DNA of 64,000 nt from Acanthopleura granulata (taxonomy: Eukaryota > Mollusca > Polyplacophora > Chitonida > Chitonidae). The notes under the pieces are model-generated. The model saw only the letters and a list, made by a program, of their open reading frames with translations, ran no database searches and had not been told where the DNA came from. Location of the stretch: contig JABBOT010000016.1 in the NCBI GenBank assembly GCA_016165875.1, positions 10,664,063 through 10,728,062 on the forward strand. The letters are read 5' to 3'. A program made the position numbers and the translations under genes. Below are positions 1 through 13,112 of the stretch, in pieces. Each line of letters opens with the position of its first letter. Within the stretch, counting starts at the first letter, position 1.

Positions 1-1700
1 TAAAAGTAGAGATCACTTACATTCTGTAATATATTTCACTTTTGATAGGACGTTCACATAGTGGGATTATTCCCACAGGGTTATATGATATCGCTCCTGG
101 ACACTATGGGTTGATTTCATGTTCATTTACTGCGATCTCAACAGTAAAGAGATCTGCGAATTATACACAGTCATGCACTTTGCTCGGCTGCTGCTCTCTC
201 CACACACTTCCGGTTACGCAAGATTAACTCGCTTCGAAAGTCGATATTTGCCGAGGTCACGTGACGTATTATTATCCAACAGGCGACGATAATGGTCGTT
301 GTTTCTGCCCACACAGGATGCGTTTACTGTACATGAAAGAAAACGGGTCACTGTTTTAAAATTGTTCACATACTTACTCAGAAGCACATTTCTTCTTCAG
401 TCTGTGCTGGTAAGGTAAAATAGGAAGGGGCTTGTAAGAAATGATAAATGGCGATATCTTTTTGCAGATACCGACCTTTCATGTGCCTACTCTGTGACAC
501 GCTGTATCAGTTCACATTCCGAATGTCAGATTTTATCAGTTCGGGAAATTACCGATTTTTACTGGACGCGTCCTAACGAGAACTGTCAAAAGGCACGCCA
601 TCCAGCCATTTGAACGAATGTCGTATCATACAGCGACCAAGATGTAGCCGCAAGATTACTGGAGCCTCTTTCGAATTGGAGGTAATAAAGGTGGCGAAAG
701 TCTAGCGCGTAACACACATACACACACATACATACGAGCTGTCAGCGTTATAGCCGAAGCTCACACGTTCAATACGACACTGTTCGTGTCAAGAAATTAA
801 ATTTCACCGTTGCGACGATGAAGATATTGAAAGTTATCATGATGTAATAATTTATGTCACGTATATAGCTCACCCCTGAATTACGCTTGGAGGACCGATA
901 ACCTTGCGAATATATTGTTTGTTCTGTGTCACTTCAGCTTCACCCAAGGCGTTAGCAAAGAAGTCACGTAACTGCATGTGTGCGACACTTAGGCTGCGGA
1001 AGGTTCGGTACTGCTGCACTGCACTTTATGACATTGTGTATCCCACTGACTTTGTGAACACTGTTAAGTGTACGAATCCATGTACATTTGTCATTTTTAA
1101 GTTCGATACAGGATTACGAAAGAGCCGTAAGGTCGCGTCGCATTTTTTAAAAGTTGTTATTAAACAATGTTTAAGACTGATTGTCTTGTCAATCTATGTG
1201 TCGGTAGCAATGATAGACTGTCTTTTTTTGGGGGGGGGGGGCAATTTATGTATCCGTAGCATTAGTAAAGACTGTGTTGCCGATATATGTTTAATACAAG
1301 AAGGACAGAGTTCGCCACTGAATGTTATGATCCACAAACCGCCAGGCGTTCGACACTGACATTCCTGGACGGGAGCCTCGTATTGAATCGGACTTCGGAC
1401 GCTGTTTGATGATCGTGCCGCAAAATACATTCTTAAAAAACACACGTCTCAGTAGCTCGGCTTCTTTGTATTGATTAGGCCGCTCCGCAGTCCGTATGTA
1501 CTCTCCGGCAGGGCTTAATCCCTCTACCGACAATGTCGAAATCTGAAGATCAGAGGCTGTGAAGTAGACTCGTTAGCCTGGGAACGAGCCGGTCGTCACT
1601 AATCAATGGGCTAATGGGCCGCTGTGTACACCAGAAATGACGGCACCAGGACTATCGTCGTCCGACGACGGGGCTGGAAACAGCGACAAGTGTCGTCTGC
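1..1700. other. No gene seen
   Basis: Short CA/CATA microsatellite near 714-735 and a G12 tract at 1230-1241. The 151-codon plus-strand frame at 904-1359 has no recognisable domain, and no ATG near its left edge opens it, so it is treated as chance. Confidence 0.6.
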
Positions 1701-1716
1701 TGGCGGTAGATGTATT

Positions 1717-1950
1717 GACTGACAGAATGAAAAATTGATTGATTAAACTTGGCTGAAGTGGGTGGGTGAAACTGATTCGTTGATGTCCTTTCACAGGAAG
1801 GACGAGAAATAAGCTGAAAGGGGAAAATGTCGTGTGCTCGAGATAGAGTGAATGACTAACCGAATGAAGAACTGATTGATTTATATTTGTCTGAAGTGAC
1901 GCAGTAAAACTGTTTCCTTTGATATTCTTGCAGCGGAAGGACAGTCACAT
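1717..1950. repeat. Diverged tandem duplication, period about 136 bp
   Basis: GACTGACAGAATGAAAAATT (1717) recurs as GACTAACCGAATGAAGAACT (1853). Both are followed by GATTGATT, GGCTGAAGTG/GTCTGAAGTG and a GGAAGGAC end. Two old copies. Confidence 0.6.
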
Positions 1951-4073
1951 GGGCATGCACGTGGTAAAAGGGTAAGGACGAGAAGTGTCTTCTCAGCCAA
2001 AATACCAGATGCATAATTTATAATACTTTACTGAAGTTAGTACAGAAATGCGTGTAGATGCATTTGCGTAAGTGACTGTTCATAGACAGTATTGTTAATG
2101 TGTCTCGGCTCATAACAAATTGTTAATATTGAAGATCTCGGGGAGTGACATTTTTGTTAGGGATTTGTTGTTTGATTTATTTACAAAGTGAATGTTAATT
2201 AAATGGTAGTGTTTCCTTAAAATGTTTTAGGAATCATCGACAGGAATATATATATATATATGTGGAAAGATTGTTACTCAGTGAATGTTTAATGATTAAA
2301 TTTATCTGAAATCGACGTTACATGACTGAATAATTTCGTCATTAGAGAATGATGTGTTGGATGTGAAACCAGATTTATTGAGTCACACCTGGCAAGAAAT
2401 ATAGATCTGTTAGAGAATATTTTCCCTTGGACAACGGTTCAATGGATGGCAAGATTTGAGCGGTTGGGCTCGTGATTGATTGGCTGAATAGTTGTTATTG
2501 TACTTTTTGAACATGAGAATTCTTCATAATGATGATTTTACTTTTGTGAATAAAAACAAAATATAAAAACGTATTCACTGAACGCGCTGATTAAGTGACA
2601 GATTGACTCAAGGGAGACTTATTGCATGGAATTCTGGTTGAATATGAAGTGGTTCCCACATTGTGTCGGAAATGACGGTCAAATTAACCTTAGACTGGCG
2701 TGTACAAACATGGATACCAATAATACATGACAGAATGTTGATGGCTACATGGTGTTAGTCCGAATCAGATTATATTTTATGGAAATTCTAAATCATTATC
2801 TCTCTTAGAATGTCGGCCAGATTCGGAACCAATTTGTGGCTGGCAATTGACGAACGCCCTATCACGATGAGCGGGATGAGCAAAAACTTGGCGGGGAAGA
2901 CATTTTGTCAGCAGGAATACAAATGCCGGTTACAGCATGAGAGAATGGGTATGGCGGCTTGTCATTATCAGGGTGACATTTCTGAGATATGGCCCCGGTG
3001 GCCAGGGGAATAGGTCAGTCGACTGGATGGGGATTGATGTGTCTGGACGACTGTATGAATATCATACACGGCCGTGACTAATTCAGGCTGATGGGACTCA
3101 CCCATCCGTGCATGCAGTCAGCCAATCGCCCTGGTCTTCTATAATATAACTACACAGCCACATACCATATATACTGCTGAAATAACAACAACAGCCATAC
3201 ATATACATGTACAAGGAAAACTTCTTTCAAAATGTATGTGGTGTAAATCGTTCAAGGACCTGATTTATTGATTTATTTATCCCTGTTTGCACTGAAGGCT
3301 GTTTGACTGTGTTTGGAAATTGCTTTATCGATGAAACAAGTTACGTCATGCGTACAGCTCACGCCAAGTGAACGTTGGGACTATAACCCGGCAAACACAG
3401 CCTCTAGATACCTCTTCTGAACTGATCCACCACTCTTCTGTAATTGATATAATTATAATTACAGTCGGCTGTAACAGGTGAGACGTCGTATCTAGACTGT
3501 TTCAGACGAGACAACTAAATGTTTAAGCAATGAGGTGAGGTATTGGAATTCAACACTGCCTGTCTGAACTACGGCTAGGAGTACATACAACGGTTTGCTC
3601 CTGCTCTCCCCGCCCTTCCCATGCGCCTGTCTTCTTCATTGACAGGAAATGCATATATTCTGTTATATGGCTCAGGCCACAGGATAACTGAACTGTCTTA
3701 GACTTAAGTCAAACTTAATCTTCGCTTCAAAGCAGTTTACAGCACTAAAATTGTAAGTGACCACAAGAAGTTTTATTTCCATACCAAGGTTGCCCCAGAC
3801 TTCCATGACAAGGACAAGTCATCCCAGAATGACCGGTCATGTGTGGACAGTGTATATATTTATCGTGTTGATAAAGGTCACCACGTTTGATTTATGAACA
3901 GTTGCAATCAAGGCTCAGGTGAGATACATGTGTGATTTACAACAACGCATTGGCTAAAGTGCCTACAGAACATTCCATGGGTCTTTCCGTCACCCCTGAA
4001 AACTGTCGGCTGCTTCACTAATGTCTTACATTTATATGCTATCTTGGTTCTTTGGTGCTTTGTACTACACGTT
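1951..4073. other. No gene seen
   Basis: AT-leaning sequence with GATTGATT-type cryptic repetition around 2460-2620 and an (AT)n run near 2246. Nothing else recognised. Confidence 0.6.
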
Positions 4074-4215
4074 GTTAAAATGGGACACCTTTTCCCGAGC
4101 AATGGCGACTCAGTCCCAAGCTGACTTAACTATATTGTTCTCTTGCGAGTAGTCAGTGTGGCCAGAAAACGTCATCGCAAATGCACGAATGAGCAATAAG
4201 ACTACAGAACGCCCA
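4074..4215. repeat. Dispersed repeat R4, copy 1
   Basis: Shares with 31096-31250 an ordered series: AATGGGACACCTTTTCCC, AGTCCCAAGCTG, GGCCAGAAAACGTCATCGCAAA. Diverged; class unknown. Confidence 0.5.
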
Positions 4216-5225
4216 TTATGTTTGGCTACTGGTATGGGAATGTCTGTTTTGACTTTTTTAGACACAGGACCAATACATCACAGATTATCTGTTAGGGGTG
4301 GTGGTGTGGATGAGGAGTTGTGCCAGAAGCCTGAATGTGTCAACTGAAAGAGAAAATAACTGTAGTGCCACGAGAACGTGACCAAGTGAGATAAATTCCA
4401 GATCAGAGGTGACATTCTCCCAGTTGGACGGTTATCCCTTTCTTCACGACAATAGTGTTTTACTATGATTTTTTGTTCGCTCTGATTTATCTCAATTTCC
4501 GTCCATCGATCGACGCTATGGGAGGTTCATTACAGCAGCCAATCTGCAATCAGGCCCGTCTAGTTTTACCTCTGCTGTTATGGTAAACCAGTATATCTAT
4601 CACGAACACAAAACAAAATCGATTAACGTCGATCTTGGAGTATATATGTCGTTTTGGATGCTTCTTCGCGTAATGTAAAACAGAAATGTATTACCTTGTT
4701 GGGAACGCGATATTTGAATTTCAATATGAATAGGTCTACTTTATAAGGGCGAGAAGCAGGTGCGTTGGTTGGATTTACTTGGGTAGGATTTGTCCAGTTT
4801 CACAATGGCAGACTTCAGACAGTTATAAGAAGAAATCACCAATGTCCGTCTAATAATATAAACAGAAGCAAGTATATTTGTCCGCGAGGTATATATCATG
4901 AATGGATCTTTATACGGATTATTGTGTGAAGTAACAAGAAAAAACAATGATACAACTACTTTTTTATTTCATATAAACTACATTCATGATTGTTAAAGTA
5001 TTGACAAATTCACGATTTCAAGCATTTAACAGCAATGGTTTATTTTCTTTGCGACATCTGCAAGAGTCGAATTGTTAATAGTGAACAGACTTAACCCTTT
5101 ATTAGATTGTTTTATTTTTCATTTGTAAGGTAAGTCGGAATATGAAGTCTTCTTCTCGATATACCTTATACACATGTAGGTTGCATTACTACCAATTTGT
5201 GATGAACTTTACAGTGTCCTGTATG
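4216..5225. other. No gene seen
   Basis: Only short chance frames; nothing recognised. Confidence 0.6.
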
Positions 5226-5460
5226 CCCAGTGTGGAGATTAAGTTCTAACACTACCTGAACATGTCATGGTTTAAACCCCAAGAAAATGAATGGAGGTTA
5301 ACAATAACAGAGGCTAAACTCGTTGATCCTTTCTCCCTCAGTCCCCAGTGTGGAGGTTGACATTCACACCGTCGCTGTTTTGCCTTCAGTTCACCGTGGA
5401 TTAAACCTATCAGAAAACCTGATCGATTTGGGAAGCCAAACTTTTCTCTCCCAGAAAGAC
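5226..5460. repeat. Diverged tandem duplication, period 118 bp
   Basis: CCCAGTGTGGAGATT (5226) recurs as CCCAGTGTGGAGGTT (5344), with GGTTTAAACC/GGATTAAACC further on. Two old copies; the overlapping frames of 62-82 codons are not genes. Confidence 0.55.
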
Positions 5461-8400
5461 GCAAAATTACAGATCAGATTCGATCACGTCGACAGACGGC
5501 GTTTTCATTGAAGCCTGTGTTTTGTGTTGCGGATGTATAGAAATTTCGTGTACACGAGTTAAAATTGGTCTGTCATCGACACGCATTCACATGTCACGTG
5601 ACCGGCGGGAGCTTTATCAAACTTCTGCCGCGGGTTTCGTCCTTCATTCTACACAGGATCAAAACTGGATGAAAGACATTGAAGTAGGCGTGGTTAGGAC
5701 GATAGGTCTAAAAGAAGGTCACCATCCACAGAATTTAGGTCTTGGAGCCTGTTTTGAGACATCACGTTAGGCAATGTCCGAGTGTAAGTGTACTTGTACC
5801 TGTTATTCAATGTTTAGCGAGGAACAACAAATTTTGGTGTCCTGTTTGCCGAATAACTCAGGCATATTTTTGAATGAACTTATTATATTTAGGAATTAGT
5901 AGATCAATCAATGCACGAGGAAAAGAAACGATTGTTCAGCGAATAAGTTAGTAAACCAATATTAATTTATCTGTCAGACATATGCATATCCATGTAACCT
6001 CCTTACGTATTATGTTATCATAGTCAGAGTAGATTTACTCTGAATTAAAGTTTTAATTGGGGAATTTGTTACCCATTGAATTTGGATTGGAGTAAATCAT
6101 CCCAGAGTGAATCAGTACATGTTTGGTGCATTAACGAGTGACTTAATTGGCGAGTATATGATTGAGCTGGTCAGAATATGTACAGAATTAAGCTGATCAG
6201 CTTGTGAGTGAATCAGCGAATGGGTGATTCAGCGTGTGAATGATTCCGCCGATAACTGATTCAGTTTGCGAGTGAATCCACCCGTATGTATATGTGATTG
6301 AGAAAGAAAACTCCGCGAATGAGCGATTCAGTTTGGGCGTGCATTCGCAGGTTATGAGTTACACGAGTGAAGTCGTGGTTTACCGAGTGTGTATGATTAA
6401 ATTTATTGTTGTTAACTCAAAGTGAAAGATTTGACAAGGAAATATTCAGATATCATGTCATATTTTATATATAAAAACATACAATATATATCGAATGGCC
6501 ATGTGTTTTAATCTTTAAATTTATTCTCTTTGTTGTAAATCTTATATGACCTCACAACGAAAACCAGTGGGTGACGCAACTGTTCTTCCGTACGTAGCTA
6601 AGGCATATTGTCAATGACGCATCAAATCAGCCCCGTTAAACAACTGAGGCGTCGAGTCTAAAAAACGATTTGCTGGGTGCAAAGTCTCAGGCTAATTGCC
6701 ATGATTATATACCTAGGGGAACTCTTTGTAGAAAACTCCTGTGCGTCGAAGCGAGAGGACATATCACTGTTGTCAGGTTACCTTGCTCATCGGTGTGCGT
6801 GGTTATATACCGATGAGTCACTCCAATACTGAACATATATCATACAAGCTAACAGCATTACAAGTGACTGTAGCATTGGTCGGTTCAATACATTCCCTGG
6901 ATAGATAACGATAAACCCACATGCACAATGGGATTCTATAACATACAAAATAATTCAGACGTAATGAGACAGTGTAGTCTTACAACTATAGATATGAGTC
7001 ACAAATCCGAATACGCTATAGTAACCAGAAGAGGTGTCCAAAACATATACCTCGTCAATCAGAAATCCACCTATATAAATCTCATCAACAGTGACACTGA
7101 AACAATTACCTGGAGACAGGCAAAAGTACCGACTCCAGTGAGATTCGAGCTCACGACTAAAGATGTACACCTTCACTTTTTCAGTTCTCCTGACAAATGA
7201 CAAATGAAAGCTTCGAAAATATCGAGTCAAAGTCAGTCGGTCGCTTTTTTTTCAGAGTTACCTAATCGTATATTAGGCGGTAAAATGAAATTTGTTCATT
7301 TCATCTTCTATCCCTCCAGTCATTGCCACTGCATGCAAAAATGCAAAATCATAAATGCTTTGGATCTGCAAGTAGAAAAGTAGTTCTAATGATTCCAGAA
7401 GAATTCCGGCAGACATTTAATTCAACTTATGTGTACCATGTTGTATTACACGTTTGGCGATGGTTCCAGGTCATATTCTAAAACGAGGGAGTCTTGGTTG
7501 GAAGAGTTGACATTCTCCACAGTTAAGCATCTTGAAAGGCATGGAAATAATTAAAAGCCCTGAGAAAGCCAATCCGTTCAGCAGAGAAAAGCCAGTTCAG
7601 CGTAGATAGTCTTGTACAAAACAGCCACGTGCGCGCGGAAAGACAAAATAGCTTAAGGCTTGTCAGATCTGCTCTGTGGCTTTTGTGCGCGCGCCTGACA
7701 GCTCGGGTTGGGATCAAAAATTGATCCGCCGAAACAGAAGCGAAAAAGACTAATATCGGTCTCGTCGAACACTCTTGGTGTGAAAAATGGTGATTGTCCA
7801 TTATCAACGAACTGTAGAATAAAATGACCCAGATTTTTGGAAAAGGGTGGCTTATGACCAACTGACCGCCTCTACGCCCAGCGCCGTACAGCTTTGTTCC
7901 ATTATACACGCCATTACAACTAATTCCTTTCCTCTGGAAGCTCGTGGTGTCAGATGTCGCAAAATGTACTGAATGTTTTCTTGAGATAGTTTTTTTCTTA
8001 TTAATGGCCACTCTATAGGGTCTCTAATTGTTTATTTCGACGTTGACTAATACCATCGATTTTTCTCTCAAGTCATTTTTCCCAGAATTAGAATCGGATC
8101 GGAGTAATAATATTGCTGTAGCCTTCATCATGATAGGGTCCACTCGAAGGCCGATCTAATGGCATGGCAGCTCCGCCAATGAAATAATTAATGACTGAGT
8201 AACTCTCGTTGCTTCTGTTTATTCGAGTCCGTCACAAATTCTTACTTAATACAAGCCTGTTTTCTTAGCTTTTTGGTGGATTGTCTTGAACATTCTTTTC
8301 TGAAGTTGATGTTGTGATCACTGACCAGGGATATCAAAGATGGTTGACTGTTTTACGACGGATCTAGAACCGTTCGGTCTAGAAAGGTGTGTGTGTGTGT

Positions 8401-8880
8401 GTGTTTTTCAAGACAAAAAGACGGTTAGATATACTACCAGTTTGGCTCTGAAGACATGCAGGTGCGCATATGTATATGATAACACCTGAAACGCGATGTT
8501 AGTTGTCGGCCCAACCGTCACTCGGCTATTCGTTCCCCAGATAGAAACGAATCTCACATACAATAAAGTACTCCATACATCTATAAATGCTCTGAGATGT
8601 GGCCCACTTAGCAGCCCATTCATCTGAACGGGCACATAAGTTTAAATACAACGTCTATCTTTACACGAGCTTTGCCGAGCATGTCAGTATTTATATTGGC
8701 TGGATTGGGTATGATCTCGCAACAACCAATTAGTGAAGTGCATGGAACATAGGTTTATAGTCTCGCAGAAACCGACACTTTTGCGATTCAGAACGCCAGG
8801 CTGAAATACAAGTTTATATTCGTTTCTCTCTTTTGTTTCTATTTAGTAGATGTTTATGTTAGTGGTGAAGGATATGGAAG
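5461..8880. other. No gene seen
   Basis: Apart from the cryptic repeat at 6170-6370 there is a (GT)n run at about 8388-8404 and a possible SINE head remnant near 7136-7160 (GAGATTCGAGCTCACGAC). The 162-codon minus-strand frame at 7523-8011 is compositionally ordinary and has no domain that I recognise. Confidence 0.55.
6170..6370. repeat. Cryptic GATTCA/GTGA-rich repeat
   Basis: Irregular reiteration of GTGATTCAGCG, GAATGATTC, CTGATTCAG and GAGTGAATC without a fixed unit. Confidence 0.5.
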
Positions 8881-9098
8881 ATACCGTAAAAAATCTTTCG
8901 TTAAATCTGTTATTTGAGGGATGACTGAATGCCCTTCCCTTGATCTAATGGATTAATTACTTCCCGTTTACGGATTTATTCATTATCTGGCACGGATTAA
9001 TTCGTTACGAGGAACGGATTAATTCGTTAGATCAACGGGAAGGCAATCTATCATCCCTCAAATAGCGGATTTAACGGTAGAATTTTTAAGAGTATGTA
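8881..9098. repeat. Fold-back (MITE-like) element
   Basis: The left arm (TTAAATCTGTTATTTGAGGG, then CCCTTCCCTTGATCTAA) is inverted on the right (TTAGATCAACGGGAAGG, then CCCTCAAATAGCGGATTTAA). Arms are at least 57 bp with weaker extension to about 75 bp. A loop of about 60 bp contains a repeated ACGGATTAATTCGTTA. No transposase. Confidence 0.75.
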
Positions 9099-9561
9099 AT
9101 ACACTTTATAGCCGCTGGGCAATGATGCAAGGAAAAAATTCTCCAACATCTTGATTCGAACGTGAGGCATTTTCGTTACTACTATGGCGTGGGATATACT
9201 TTTTATCGGAATGACCATTTTAAAAGCACATAAAAAGGTCAAGATAGCAACACCAACATATGGTTTATACGAATATAAAATGTAGAACGATAATTTTATG
9301 CAAGTTCAGCAGTTTTGTCACGCAGGGAAAAACAAATCAATCAAAAAGTTCCCTCCCTGACAGGGCCGTATGCAATGCCTGCGACATCGTAAAGGTGCTG
9401 GTAAGCTCGAGAGTAGAGAAAATATATCATCATCACAAAAAGACGTGCCGAAGAATGTCGTGGTAAGACTCTATCACTCCATGGAGGTGTTAAGACTTAA
9501 AGAGGTTTGTCAATAGTTGGTTAAAATGCTGCTTAACACACGTTAAAAATGGTGTCAAAGG

Positions 9562-9588
9562 GCCTCCACCTGTTCAACAGGTGGGAGG
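9562..9588. promoter_or_regulatory. Inverted pair of CACCTG E-boxes
   Basis: CCTCCACCTGTTCAACAGGTGGGAGG is nearly palindromic, with CACCTG and CAGGTG in opposite orientation. It could be a hairpin or a paired E-box; no gene is attached. Confidence 0.35.
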
Positions 9589-10266
9589 AAAAACAGTCGC
9601 CAAGAAGTATTTACCTGGGCATTCATTGTTTGATCTTCTTAGCACTTCTGCGTTAGGCTGTTAACGCAGTTTTGCTCACCTGCGGTGGCACGAGGCTCCT
9701 ATCCTTTGATGTTTCACCAACTTACCTGTGTATAAATAGGCTTGTGTACACATTTACATTTGTGCAAGCGCCATGGGCAATTTCTTCCCGTACACACTGC
9801 AAAGAACCGATTATATTCCATTTAGGGAGTTTGTTAAGTGAGTGTAATGTAAGTGTTTGCTCGTATAATTAGACTGTATCACCGAAATGCTGACAAATGA
9901 CTGGGAATTTATCGTTTTAGATTCCCTAACTTGTTCCCAGATATGTGATATATAACACAGCAAAACTCTATTGTATGAGTATGCAAAGGCACACACCAAT
10001 ACGAGGTACCCGGTATGAGCCAGATAAAACACAACTACACAAAAAACGTGTGAAATTGTTTTTATATATACGGTCTTCTTTCCTGTTCATACTGTGACCA
10101 CTGATAGCACGACATGTTTTTGTCACCTTTTTTCTGAATTTTTCTTTTAGCCAACAGACTGGCAGACTTTTGCAATCTTGCTGCATATACACGTACAAAT
10201 AGAGCTATGGTTGCATTCACCCAGTGGACCTAGACATGAACTACTTCAAGCAAACAAGTGTGGATA

Positions 10267-10274
10267 TGACGTCA
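10267..10274. promoter_or_regulatory. CRE palindrome TGACGTCA
   Basis: Perfect CREB/ATF site in non-coding sequence. Confidence 0.3.
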
Positions 10275-10492
10275 CTAATATGATCATCTGAGTGCTAACA
10301 GAATCGGCTGATTGAAAGCATTTTCTTTTGTTGGAAAAATTCTAACAAAAATCAAGTCATTAATACTAAAAAAAATCAACGACAGTGCTCATTTTAGGGT
10401 TTGCTTTATATTTAACCAGAGGCTAATGTTCGTCAGCTATTCCTCTCACTTTAGTCGCGAGTATCAGTGGGTCCAATGGTGGGCAACATAAA

Positions 10493-10512
10493 CCGCGAGT
10501 AGAGGGCGCACC
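10493..10512 (+). promoter_or_regulatory. CTCF-like motif
   Basis: CCGCGAGTAGAGGGCGCACC contains AGAGGGCGC, close to the bilaterian CTCF core. Plus orientation. Confidence 0.35.
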
Positions 10513-10756
10513 CTCTACCAAATTCTTAGCGGCTAATATAAACCTATCTGTTATGTGATCTTTGGTTCCATCATCAGTATGGTGGAAACACAAACTATGG
10601 CGAAACTCTTTCTATAACCGAGTAATGTAGCGACAAAATGATTTTTCTGAAACACCTTAAAGTTCAATTAAATGTGTCGAAAAATTTCTCATAAAAGCTG
10701 TAATGGCGCGTCCATTTTGGACATGCGGTGCAGATGACATCATTAAGCCAACTAAT

Positions 10757-11275
10757 TTAAATTTCTATAATTCTTTCAGCTTTCACGATATAAATATCCT
10801 ATTAACGGTTTACACCTTGGTGTTAACTTTATCTGGAGCTTTTGTCCACCCCACGTGAAATGCTAACGTGATTTGCAACGTTAACATACGTATAATGTAA
10901 CCATGAGCATGCACGGGCGTTCTGTGCAGAAATACTTATATGGCAGTTATTGCACAATGACGGGGCGACTTTGCGGAGGATGCTATATATGTAACCCTAT
11001 AGTAATTATCCATTAATAAAATATGGAAGTATATCTGTTTAGTACCTATTTTCTTTTTTATTTAGGTAATAAAATCAGTTCAAATGACCATCTCAGAGGC
11101 AAATTCCACAAAACAATTTCCAAATTGAGGCAGATTTTCAACGCACTTTCCGATTACTTGTTAACATTGCATGTGGGCCCCACAGAAGGTCCTTGTAAAC
11201 ACCAAGGTGTAAACCCATTGTAGGATGTTCATAGCGTAAGAGCCTGAAGAATTATAGAATTACTAAGTCATTAAC
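10757..11275. repeat. Long inverted-repeat element, about 520 bp
   Basis: The left arm has TTCTATAATTCTTTCAG, ATATCCTATTAACGG and GGTTTACACCTTGGTGTT (10807-10824). These appear inverted on the right as AACACCAAGGTGTAAACC, GGATGTTC and CTGAAGAATTATAGAA. Arms are about 100-120 bp with substitutions. The centre is AT-rich and non-coding. Confidence 0.65.
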
Positions 11276-11446
11276 TTTAAGCAACTGGGCCAACCAATAA
11301 TGGAAATTATTTAAAAACCAAAAAGAAAACAATGAAACAAACGGAGTTATCAATCACAGAAATGGTCATTTATTTGAATGATTGTCCGTTCCTCAAGCAT
11401 GTGCGGGTTTTTCATTAACTCGCTGACCAGCTGGACCCGGATGACA

Positions 11447-11457
11447 TAGCGCCATCT
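11447..11457 (-). promoter_or_regulatory. CTCF-like motif
   Basis: The minus strand reads AGATGGCGCTA, a strong match to the conserved CTCF core. Confidence 0.4.
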
Positions 11458-13098
11458 ATATTGCATCAATAATCATAGCATTTAGCTTAGTGCCACGTCA
11501 CACTAAGTTCTACAACTATAATGAGGAAATTACACATCTGGCACGATGTATCGGTCAAGTGACCGGCGTCTCATGTACCTGACATTGTCATGTGTCGATC
11601 TGACAACACATGTCATTATGGAAATCCACAGTCCGAGAAAAAACATGACCCAGGGATGACCGAAAAGCTTTGTGGGAGAATGATGAGGAACTGTCACTTA
11701 TAATTGGTACAGATTCACATTTATCTCACGCCAAACAATGTGATGTGTCATTGCACTTGACTACTCGGTAACCGATGAAGGATATCTTGAGTTGTTTTGT
11801 GAATATAAAAATCTCATCCGCAGCAATACCCGAGTCTTGGAACACAAAATGACTGGTTATTGAGGAAAAAAAAGACCGACTTTTCTTGACACCTCATTTA
11901 AGTCAGTTAAAGCCACAAATGCGAATAAAAAAGATGATAAAAAAACCATGATAATAATAATATTTCAGGGTAATTCTGTATGGCATAAAGGTTACAATCT
12001 TCTATCGCTTTTTTTTTCAGATAATGGCCTAAAAGTGACATGTTTGAGGATTAAAAAATAAGATGCAGGTCTTTAGTATTAATCATATAACAAGAGGGCA
12101 TTTTTGGGGGTTAATCACAGGAAATGCGATGATTGGTTTCGGGGGCAATGGAATGGTTACTGTTGTTGTCTCCACTGACTGAGTGACTGATTGGTTCATC
12201 GACTGATTTATTAGTATACTGAAGACAAGGAAAATATTGAACAAGACTATGTTGATTTTATTTGAAGTTTACCAAGCTTACTCTTGCCAAAATCCCGACA
12301 AATCTTGACTCTTCGTCACGTTTTACCCAGTGAGAACAGGGTTAGTGGGATGATGCAGCAGCCTGAAGTGCAGTGGCCCTATACCACGCGGTACAGAGAA
12401 ACTTTGCAAGCACAGAATGAAAAGGGCACCTTTGAAAAAAGGGGAAAAAGAAATTAAAATGATTAAGGCTGGCGCATGATCTTAGTTCACTGTCACTGAA
12501 ACAATGATTACGGATCCTCCTAAGTCACGATTCTATGTTTGGGTAAATAAAATTGTTGATCCAAGAAGATGTGGCGTGTGAGTTGACCAGCGTTTTGTAG
12601 GCGAAGGTCAAGAAGAGTTTAATAAGCTTACGCGAAGCCACGATGTGCGGCACAAGTCGATATATATCAATAATTAAAGTAAGAAAACTGACACATGTCG
12701 AAGGAGGGAGATCAACAACGCTTTCATAGGGGTCAAATTCTGGGGAGTGCTCAAGGCTGCATCCAATAATGGTGTGTATCAGGCTTTTTGCATCTCGACA
12801 AGTTGAGGTCTTGAACTCCTAAGATTATGGCAGATTTTCGATATCGTGCTGAAAATCAATTCCACGCCGAAGGCAAATTAATGCGTTTCGACCTCCATAA
12901 CAAAGACGAAGAGAAATTAGCCATGGTGCGGGTGAGTTTGCACGAACAGAGAAGCGCTCTAAGGTCTTACTGACTTTCTCCCTCTATTCAAAGTTCGCCG
13001 TAGATTCTTATGCCTCCGGTTTTGGCAATAATTAGAAGGCCTCAAAAGTGCGGAAACGCGAAACCTGCCATTTTCACTGGGCTATGAAGAAACAAGCG

Positions 13099-13112
13099 GC
13101 CACCTAGCGGTC
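13099..13112 (-). promoter_or_regulatory. CTCF-like motif
   Basis: The minus strand reads GACCGCTAGGTGGC, resembling CCGCNAGGTGGC-type CTCF sites. Confidence 0.3.

Larger units (their letters stand above)
9099..10756. other. No gene seen
   Basis: Contains the paired E-box, one CRE and a CTCF-like site listed separately. Otherwise only frames of 76 codons or fewer. Confidence 0.55.

Noticed and set aside
904..1359. 151-codon plus-strand frame
   Set aside because: Contains a G12 homopolymer translated as a glycine run, no domain recognised, and other frames overlap it.
7523..8011. 162-codon minus-strand frame
   Set aside because: No domain, no conserved motif, no splice partner, ordinary composition. 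Lengths like this occur by chance in 64 kb read in six frames.
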